Below, one piece after another: positions 58,199 to 64,000 of a DNA stretch of 64,000 nt. Source of the stretch: Flavobacteriales bacterium. Its GTDB lineage: Bacteria > Bacteroidota > Bacteroidia > Flavobacteriales > TMED113. The DNA lies in assembly GCA_002714185.1 (NCBI GenBank), contig PAWM01000011.1, positions 1-64,000 on the forward strand, in the 5' to 3' direction. Made by a program: the position numbers and the translations under genes. Numbering within the stretch: position 1 is the first letter of the stretch; every line of letters begins with the position of its first letter. The notes under the pieces were generated by a model. That model had not been told where the DNA came from, searched no databases, and was given only the letters and a program-made list of their open reading frames with translations.

Positions 58199-59518
58199 TT
58201 AAATTACAGATTTTAAAGATCTAAAAAAGATTATACCTAATAAGAAAAATATAATCACAATCATAAGTCCTGCTTGTTGAGTACCAAATGATGCAGTTAA
58301 AATACCGAATAACAAAGGACCAATGAAAGAGGTTGCTTTACCTGAAAAAGCATAAAATCCAAAAAACTCATTTTTTTTAGATTCTGGAGTAAGTCTTGCC
58401 ATTAAAGACCGACTTCCTGATTGATTTGGCCCTTGCATTAATCCAATTAAAGTTCCTGCAATCCAGAACAATACTTTTGGATTAATTACTGATGTCAACT
58501 TTGGTGGTAAACAAATTAATTTATTACAATCAAAAAAAGGAGCTAAAAATGCTAGTAATACTGAAAAAAATAAAACCCATAATGTCATATTTAACATTTT
58601 ATAGACACCAATTCTATCCTCTAGATATCCAAATAAAAAAGAACCTATACAAGCAGAAATATTTAACACTATTCCTAGTATAAGTACCTCAAAAAAACTA
58701 AAACCTATATGACCTGCATATACTCCACCAAATGCGAAAATTGTAACTAAGGCATCATTATAAAATAATCTAGCAATTAAAAATTTTAAAATTAATTTAT
58801 GAGAAGTAATATTTTTAAAAGTAGACATAATAGATGTAAAAGAATTATAAATATGTTTTCTTAAATTTTTCTTTGGCTTTTGGTCACTTAAATAAAGAAA
58901 AGTAGGTAAACTAAAAACAGCAAACCAGAATGCGACTAATAAATTAATATATCTAACATTATCAGTATTATTTGAAACATCAAACAATAATAGTGATAGT
59001 GCTAAAGATAGTAGTCCTCCAACAAAACCTAAACCCCAAGCAAAACCAGAAATTTTTCCAATATTATTATTATTAGACAATTCTGACAGGTAAGAATTAC
59101 AAAACACTGTACCAAACTCAAAACCAATATTAGCAATTGTAAAAACTATCAATGCTAAAATAGAAACAGATATTTCTATATTAAGAATTTTAAAATGCTG
59201 TTCTGGTTGAAAAAAATATAAGATTATGGTAGCAATAATACATACATAAGTAGATAGAATTAATATTCTTTTTCTATACCCACCCGAATCAGCTAATGCT
59301 CCTAAAAAGGGTGAAAAAAATGAAACAACAATAGCTGTAATTGCGACACCTAAAGACCATAAAGATGTGCCAATAATTTCATTTTCTGATAATACTTCAA
59401 CAAAATATTTTCCAAAAATAAAAGTTAAAATTAAAGTAGTAAATGGTTGATTTGCAAAATCATACATTGACCAAGCCCATATTGCTTTCTTGTTGTTTAT
59501 ATCATTTTCCATTACCAT
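58199..59518 (-). CDS. MFS transporter of the UMF1/Atg22-like family
   Basis: 439 residues, about 12 membrane helices. The start WAWSMYDFANQPFTTLILTFIFGKYF is the hallmark of the UMF1 (vacuole effluxer Atg22-like) group, followed by FFSPFLGALADSGGYRKR. Substrate unknown. It starts inside the 3' end of the glucosaminidase gene (7-base overlap), so it is co-transcribed. Confidence 0.85.
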   Translation of the reverse strand: MVMENDINNKKAIWAWSMYDFANQPFTTLILTFIFGKYFVEVLSENEIIGTSLWSLGVAITAIVVSFFSPFLGALADSGGYRKRILILSTYVCIIATIILYFFQPEQHFKILNIEISVSILALIVFTIANIGFEFGTVFCNSYLSELSNNNNIGKISGFAWGLGFVGGLLSLALSLLLFDVSNNTDNVRYINLLVAFWFAVFSLPTFLYLSDQKPKKNLRKHIYNSFTSIMSTFKNITSHKLILKFLIARLFYNDALVTIFAFGGVYAGHIGFSFFEVLILGIVLNISACIGSFLFGYLEDRIGVYKMLNMTLWVLFFSVLLAFLAPFFDCNKLICLPPKLTSVINPKVLFWIAGTLIGLMQGPNQSGSRSLMARLTPESKKNEFFGFYAFSGKATSFIGPLLFGILTASFGTQQAGLMIVIIFFLLGIIFFRSLKSVI

Positions 59519-60282
59519 TTAATCTTAAGGGTGTCATATTGTGTTAAATTATTAAAACTAATTATAGAGCTAATATCTTTAACATATAATTCTCTTCGTT
59601 CAGAATATTTCGACAAATACTGAAGCATTTCTATTACATTTTTAGATTTCATTCTTGTTTCTCGGTATTTAGCATAACTATCTACTCTACCTAAAGTTCG
59701 TAAGTAATCTGAAATTGAACTTAAAACATCGGGATACTTCTTAACATACACTGGTGAATCATCTAATGTATTATTAGCCTGTATACGATTATCTTTTATG
59801 TTAAAAGAATGTATACCATACAAATTGAAACCTTCTAAAAAAAATCTAGAAGTGCCCCAGCCGGATTCAATAGCAGCTTGTGCAAGCATCACTGATGTTG
59901 GATTTTCAAATAAACATAACAATAAATTATTTGGATCTATACAATCACAATAATCATACAGCAATTGAATATCTTTATCTTCTTCTATAATGTTCATATT
60001 ATTTAACACATGGCTATATATATCTTTCAATTTGTCTTTTTCAATTAAAATAGAAGGTAAAATCATACTGATAAATTTATTTTTTTTATCAGATGGGGTA
60101 AGACCGGATAAATCAGGAATCTTAGTATAAACAAAAGGTCTTATATTATGTAAATCTAAATCAACTATATCCTCAGATGTATTTGCATCAATATAAATAA
60201 TATTTTTTTTTATATTAAAAAAATTTTGAGATAACGATGCAAGAGGAAGTAAGATTAAAAAAAATACATACTTAAGATACAT
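59512..60282 (-). CDS. Glucosaminidase-domain (Bax-like) protein
   Basis: 256 residues with an N-terminal signal peptide (about 1-18, LASLSQ). The glucosaminidase/Bax domain lies in the C-terminal two-thirds: [29 protein letters not shown], with the catalytic Glu in AAIESGWG, and [19 protein letters not shown]. It probably cleaves peptidoglycan glycan strands in the periplasm. Overlaps the aconitase gene by 11 bases and the MFS gene by 7. Confidence 0.85.
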   Translation of the reverse strand: MYLKYVFFLILLPLASLSQNFFNIKKNIIYIDANTSEDIVDLDLHNIRPFVYTKIPDLSGLTPSDKKNKFISMILPSILIEKDKLKDIYSHVLNNMNIIEEDKDIQLLYDYCDCIDPNNLLLCLFENPTSVMLAQAAIESGWGTSRFFLEGFNLYGIHSFNIKDNRIQANNTLDDSPVYVKKYPDVLSSISDYLRTLGRVDSYAKYRETRMKSKNVIEMLQYLSKYSERRELYVKDISSIISFNNLTQYDTLKIKW

Positions 60283-62533
60283 TCCGTTTGATTTTATTTA
60301 ATGCAGAACCCTCTTTAAACCAATCAATTTGATTTTTATTATATGTATGCTGTGCAATAATTTCAACACTTGAACCATCAACATGGATAACCTTAATTGT
60401 AATATTTTTATTCTCTGAAAATCTATCAATATCCGGAAAATTAAAAATATCATCTTCCATAATAAGATCATAATCTTTTTCATTTAAAAATGTAAGAGCT
60501 AAAACACCTTGCTTTTTCAAATTTGTTTCATGAATTCGGGCAAATGACTTTACTAAAACTACTTTAACACCAAGAAATCTTGGCTCCATTGCAGCATGTT
60601 CTCTAGAAGATCCTTCTCCATAATTATGGTCTCCTATCACTATAGATTCATAGCCTTTACTTTTATACATCTTAGCAATTTTAGGCACCTCATCATATTC
60701 ACCCGTCAAATGGTTTTTTACACAATTTACTTTATTATTAAATGCATTTACAGCACCAATTAAACAATTATTAGAAATATTTTCTAAATGACCTCTGAAT
60801 CTTAACCAAGGTCCTGCCATAGAAATATGATCAGTAGTGCATTTACCTTTAGTTTTTATAAGTAATTTAACATTATTAATAACATAACCATCCCATGGCT
60901 TAAAAGGTGTCAAAACCTGTAACCTCTCCGAAGAAGGATTAATTAAGACTTCAACACGAGAACCATCTAAAGCAGGAGACTGATAACCATTATCTTCTAC
61001 AGAAAAACCATTTTTAGGCAATTCTAATCCACTAGGCTCAGCTAACATCACTGATTCACCATTTTTATTAATTAAAGAATCTGTAATAGGATTAAAATCT
61101 AATCGACCAGAAATAGCAACTGCAACTACCATTTCCGGGGAGGCAACAAATGCATGAGTATTTGGATTACCATCAGCACGTTTTGAAAAATTACGATTAA
61201 AGGAATGAATAATGGAATTTTTTTCATTTTTATCTGCTCCGGCTCTAGCCCACTGACCGATACATGGTCCACATGCATTTGTAAAAATTTTAGTTGATTT
61301 AAATTGAGTAAAAATATCCATCAAGCCATCTCGTTCAGCAGTATACCTAACCTGCTCTGAACCAGGATTAATCCCTAATGTAGATATTGGCTCGACTGAT
61401 TTATCTAAGGCATCCTTCACAATTGAGGAGGCTCGCGTTAAATCTTCATAAGAAGAATTAGTACATGAGCCAACTAATGCCCAATCAATATCTAATGGCC
61501 AATTATTTTTTTTACTTTTAATTTTCATTTCTGAAATAGTAGTTGCTAAATCTGGGGTAAAAGGACCATTTATATGAGGTTCTAAAGTAGATAAATCTAT
61601 TTCTATCACTTGATCAAAATAGTCATCTGGATTCTCATATACTTCTTTATCGCCTGTTAAATTATGTTTAACTGCATCAGCTAAATCAGCAATTTCTGAT
61701 CTTCCTGTAGATTTCAAATACCTATTCATACTCTCATCGTAACCAAAAGTTGAGGTTGTTGCCCCAATTTCAGCTCCCATGTTACAAATCGTTCCTTTTC
61801 CAGTACATGAAATCGACCTTGCACCTTCACCAAAATATTCTACAACACATCCAGTACCACCTTTAACAGTTAAAATACCAGCTAATTTTAAAATAACATC
61901 TTTAGGAGAGGTCCATCCATTTAATTTCCCTTTTAAATTAACACCAATTAATTTAGGGAACTTCAATTCCCAGGGCATACCAACCATGACATCAACCGCA
62001 TCTGCTCCGCCGACCCCAATAGCAATCATACCTAATCCTCCAGCATTTACAGTATGTGAATCTGTTCCAATCATCATACCACCCGGAAAAGCATAATTTT
62101 CTAAAACAACTTGATGAATAATACCAGCTCCTGGTTTCCAAAATCCTATTCCATACTTATTAGACACCGAAGATAGAAAATCAAATACCTCACTTGAACT
62201 TTTAAGAGCAAAATCTAAATCTTCTTTAGCTCCTAATTTGGCCTGAATTAAATGATCACAATGAACAGTGGTAGGAACTGCAACTTCCTTTTTCCCAGCT
62301 TGCATAAATTGCAATAATGCCATTTGAGCAGTAGCATCCTGCATAGCAATTCTATCCTGAAGAAAGTCAACATAAGATTCCCCCCTCTTAAATTCTTCAC
62401 CTGGGAATTGATTTAAATGTGAATAAAGAATTTTTTCCGTTAGTGTCAAGGGCTTTTTAACTAAAGATCTAATATGATGAATTTTATCATCAAGATTTGA
62501 ATAAAATGATTCAATCATTTTAAAATTAAACAT
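60272..62533 (-). CDS. Aconitate hydratase (mitochondrial-type)
   Basis: 753 residues of the mitochondrial-type aconitase A lineage. 4Fe-4S ligands lie in GSCTNSS and [10 protein letters not shown]. Others: [27 protein letters not shown], and in the swivelling domain [22 protein letters not shown], with [12 protein letters not shown]. It converts citrate to isocitrate in the TCA cycle. The N-terminus aligns from Met1 with known flavobacterial aconitases. It follows rplI by 25 bases, so it may be partly transcribed with the ribosomal genes. Confidence 0.93.
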   Translation of the reverse strand: MFNFKMIESFYSNLDDKIHHIRSLVKKPLTLTEKILYSHLNQFPGEEFKRGESYVDFLQDRIAMQDATAQMALLQFMQAGKKEVAVPTTVHCDHLIQAKLGAKEDLDFALKSSSEVFDFLSSVSNKYGIGFWKPGAGIIHQVVLENYAFPGGMMIGTDSHTVNAGGLGMIAIGVGGADAVDVMVGMPWELKFPKLIGVNLKGKLNGWTSPKDVILKLAGILTVKGGTGCVVEYFGEGARSISCTGKGTICNMGAEIGATTSTFGYDESMNRYLKSTGRSEIADLADAVKHNLTGDKEVYENPDDYFDQVIEIDLSTLEPHINGPFTPDLATTISEMKIKSKKNNWPLDIDWALVGSCTNSSYEDLTRASSIVKDALDKSVEPISTLGINPGSEQVRYTAERDGLMDIFTQFKSTKIFTNACGPCIGQWARAGADKNEKNSIIHSFNRNFSKRADGNPNTHAFVASPEMVVAVAISGRLDFNPITDSLINKNGESVMLAEPSGLELPKNGFSVEDNGYQSPALDGSRVEVLINPSSERLQVLTPFKPWDGYVINNVKLLIKTKGKCTTDHISMAGPWLRFRGHLENISNNCLIGAVNAFNNKVNCVKNHLTGEYDEVPKIAKMYKSKGYESIVIGDHNYGEGSSREHAAMEPRFLGVKVVLVKSFARIHETNLKKQGVLALTFLNEKDYDLIMEDDIFNFPDIDRFSENKNITIKVIHVDGSSVEIIAQHTYNKNQIDWFKEGSALNKIKRNVS

Positions 62534-62558
62534 ATCAATAATTTTATATAAATAAAAA

Positions 62559-63014
62559 CTATGCTTTTGACCCTACTACTTCAAAAGATAAATTTGCTTT
62601 TAAATCTCTATGCAATCTTATTGAAGCAGTAAAAGCACCTGCTGTTTTTATAATATTAATACCGTTAATAATAATATATTTTTTATCAACTTCTATATTT
62701 TGCTTCGCCAATTCACTAGCGATTGTTGCTGTATTTACAGAACCAAATAATTTGTTATCTTCTCCAACTTTAGATTTTATTGTAAGCTCAATAGATTCTA
62801 TTTTTTTCTTTAATGATTCAAGTTCTAAAATTATTTTTTGATTTTTTTGTTCTTTTTGTTTTAAATTTTCAGAAAGAACTTTTTTCTCTGAAGAAGTAGC
62901 AAGCACTGCTAAACCATTTGGTATTAAATAATTTCTACCATAACCAGCTTTCACTTTAACTATATCATCAATGAAACCTAAATTTTCTACATCTTTTTTT
63001 AGTATAATTTCCAT
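62559..63014 (-). CDS. rplI: 50S ribosomal protein L9 (bL9)
   Basis: 151 residues. Begins [36 protein letters not shown], the bL9 signature; a long connecting helix (about 40-75) and a C-terminal domain follow. Five bases after rpsR in the rpsF-rpsR-rplI operon. Confidence 0.97.
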   Translation of the reverse strand: MEIILKKDVENLGFIDDIVKVKAGYGRNYLIPNGLAVLATSSEKKVLSENLKQKEQKNQKIILELESLKKKIESIELTIKSKVGEDNKLFGSVNTATIASELAKQNIEVDKKYIIINGINIIKTAGAFTASIRLHRDLKANLSFEVVGSKA

Positions 63015-63019
63015 AAAAA

Positions 63020-63304
63020 TTATTTTAATAAATCTGAAACATATGGCAAGAGAGCTATTTGTCTAGCTCTTTTGACAGCTTGTGCAACCTTTCTTTGAAA
63101 TTTAAGTGAATTACCCGTTATTCGTCTAGGCAACAATTTACCTTGCTCATTTAAAAAACGCATTAAAAAATCTGGATCTTTATAATCCACATATTTTATT
63201 TTCATTTTTTTAAATCTACAGTATTTTTTTTGACTCTTTAGCTCTACCTTAGGTGGAGTCAAAAACCTTACTTCACTATTTGTTTTTTGGTCTATTTCAA
63301 TCAT
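63020..63304 (-). CDS. rpsR: 30S ribosomal protein S18 (bS18)
   Basis: 94 residues. Core motif [27 protein letters not shown], followed by [14 protein letters not shown]. An N-terminal extension of about 25 residues precedes KKYCRF. Its ATG overlaps the rpsF stop by 4 bases (ATGA), so rpsF and rpsR are translationally coupled, fitting the S6-S18 heterodimer. Confidence 0.97.
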   Translation of the reverse strand: MIEIDQKTNSEVRFLTPPKVELKSQKKYCRFKKMKIKYVDYKDPDFLMRFLNEQGKLLPRRITGNSLKFQRKVAQAVKRARQIALLPYVSDLLK

Positions 63305-63642
63305 TTGCTTGTTGTTTGTATTTTATTTCTTCTTTTTTCTGCATACTCAAGAGCATGTTTATCTAATTTAACGGTTAAAAATCGCATAATCCTCTCATCT
63401 CTAGTTAACTCAACCTCTAAATCAGCTACTACATTTGTAGGTGCATTATATTCAAACAATAAATAGAAGCCTGTTTTTTTATTTTGAATAGGATATTTCA
63501 TCTTCTTAAGACCCCACAATTCTTCTGATTGTAATTCAGCTTTATTTGAAGATAATAATGCTTTAAATTTTTCTATTGATTCTTTTACTTGCTCCTCAGA
63601 AAGAACAGGATTCAATATCATTACTGTTTCATAATTATTCAT
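63301..63642 (-). CDS. rpsF: 30S ribosomal protein S6 (bS6)
   Basis: 113 residues from the ATG at 63642 ([21 protein letters not shown]); a TTG at 63651 is less likely. Contains [22 protein letters not shown], typical for bS6. A TAACTTTG promoter-like element lies about 65 bases upstream. Leads the run rpsF-rpsR-rplI-acn-glucosaminidase-MFS-lhgO. Confidence 0.96.
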   Translation of the reverse strand: MNNYETVMILNPVLSEEQVKESIEKFKALLSSNKAELQSEELWGLKKMKYPIQNKKTGFYLLFEYNAPTNVVADLEVELTRDERIMRFLTVKLDKHALEYAEKRRNKIQTTSK

Positions 63643-63707
63643 AACATCCAATTAGTTAATTACATTTTTAAAATGGAACGCAAATTTAATCAATACTATT
63701 AAATAAA

Positions 63708-63715
63708 CAAAGTTA
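63708..63715 (-). promoter_or_regulatory. Candidate -7 promoter element for the rpsF operon
   Basis: Reads TAACTTTG on the minus strand, an exact TAnnTTTG match, 65 bases before the rpsF ATG. No clear -33 TTG at the expected spacing. Confidence 0.4.
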
Positions 63716-63740
63716 ATTACTAAATGATGAAAATATATTT

Positions 63741-63762
63741 TTTTTCACTAATTTGTGAAAAA
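63741..63762. other. Dyad symmetry between the divergent rpsF and dnaX genes
   Basis: TTTTTCAC (63741-63748) and GTGAAAAA (63755-63762) form a perfect 8-bp inverted repeat around a TAATTT loop. It lies in the 165-base divergent gap upstream of both start codons, so it could be a protein-binding operator or chance in AT-rich DNA; it is not placed like a terminator. Confidence 0.4.
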
Positions 63763-63807
63763 GATTTATTTTAATTTAGTTTCTAGTAGATTTAACACAA
63801 AAATACA

Positions 63808-64000
63808 ATGAATGAGTATTTAGTTTCTGCCCGTAAATACAGACCAGTTAACTTAATAGATGTTGTTGGACAAAACCACATTACAACAACACTAAAAAAT
63901 GCTATAGACAACAATCAAATTGCTCATGCATATCTTTTTTGCGGCCCTAGAGGAGTTGGAAAAACAACATGTGCAAGAATTTTTGCTACACTTGTAAATA
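63808..64000 (+). CDS. dnaX: DNA polymerase III gamma/tau subunit (3' partial)
   Basis: The first 64 codons, cut by the right edge of the window. Begins MNEYLVSARKYRP, then VVGQNHITTTLKNAI, HAYLFCGPRGVGKTT (Walker A) and CARIFA, all standard for DnaX. It forms the clamp-loader core with HolA (gene at 52953-53948). Divergent from rpsF. Confidence 0.95.
   Translation, partial: MNEYLVSARKYRPVNLIDVVGQNHITTTLKNAIDNNQIAHAYLFCGPRGVGKTTCARIFATLVN

Overview
The window looks like a stretch of chromosome from a free-living member of the Bacteroidota, most likely order Flavobacteriales. The evidence is: a SprB-like giant adhesin with a gliding/type IX secretion C-terminal domain followed by a PorP/SprF gene; DUF5916, DUF5683, DUF5723, DUF4293 and DUF6438 family genes; the gene run parA-parB-DUF5683-dapB-lepB-wbqC; a Rho factor with a long disordered insert; and TAnnTTTG-type promoter elements instead of clear Shine-Dalgarno sites. 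Base composition is very AT-rich throughout (about 30% GC or less by eye) and even, with no island of foreign composition. I see no phage, insertion sequence, CRISPR array, rRNA or tRNA.

Layout. 1-7.0 kb: 3' part of the SprB-like gene plus sprF-like gene (surface adhesin and its secretion partner). 7.0-18.4 kb: eukaryotic-type phosphomannomutase, sucC, a DUF5916 protein, a lolD-batA-dihydroorotase-like operon, then a lipoprotein plus frameshifted DUF5723 pair on the minus strand. 18.4-22 kb: kdsA, an MBL hydrolase, a conserved unknown protein and a DoxX protein. 22-32.1 kb: one long plus-strand run, parA-parB-DUF5683-dapB-lepB-wbqC-acyl-CoA carboxylase-thrS-infC-rpmI-rplT (chromosome partition, cell-wall precursor, protein export and translation). 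32.1-36.2 kb, minus strand: recA-TPR lipoprotein, bcp, nth and a sigma factor with a small downstream gene. 36.3-46.7 kb: small membrane protein-uvrA, a broken ABC exporter, truA, phosphodiesterase, DUF4293, rho, mpl, MBL hydrolase. 46.7-54 kb, minus strand: pyrG-yidC-DUF6438, a TonB-dependent receptor, holA. 54-64 kb: HsdR-N protein, two membrane proteins, purB, then a minus-strand run rpsF-rpsR-rplI-acn-glucosaminidase-MFS-lhgO, and the start of dnaX at the right edge.

The genome is tightly packed. There is no gene-free stretch above 300 bases; the largest gaps are about 145-165 bases (36178-36324, 42834-42977, 63643-63807). All eleven convergent gene pairs either overlap or lie within 5 bases, and four share the same stop-codon tetranucleotide, leaving no room for intergenic terminators.

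No wholly new multi-gene system is evident. The most interesting signals are: a non-AUG (ATA) start for infC; a two-part hairpin with an A7 bulge just before rplT that looks like an L20 autoregulatory element; an in-frame TAA in an otherwise intact ABC exporter; an A7 frameshift in a DUF5723 gene; a dihydroorotase homologue with lost metal ligands; a eukaryotic-type phosphomannomutase; and repeat expansion in the disordered region of Rho.
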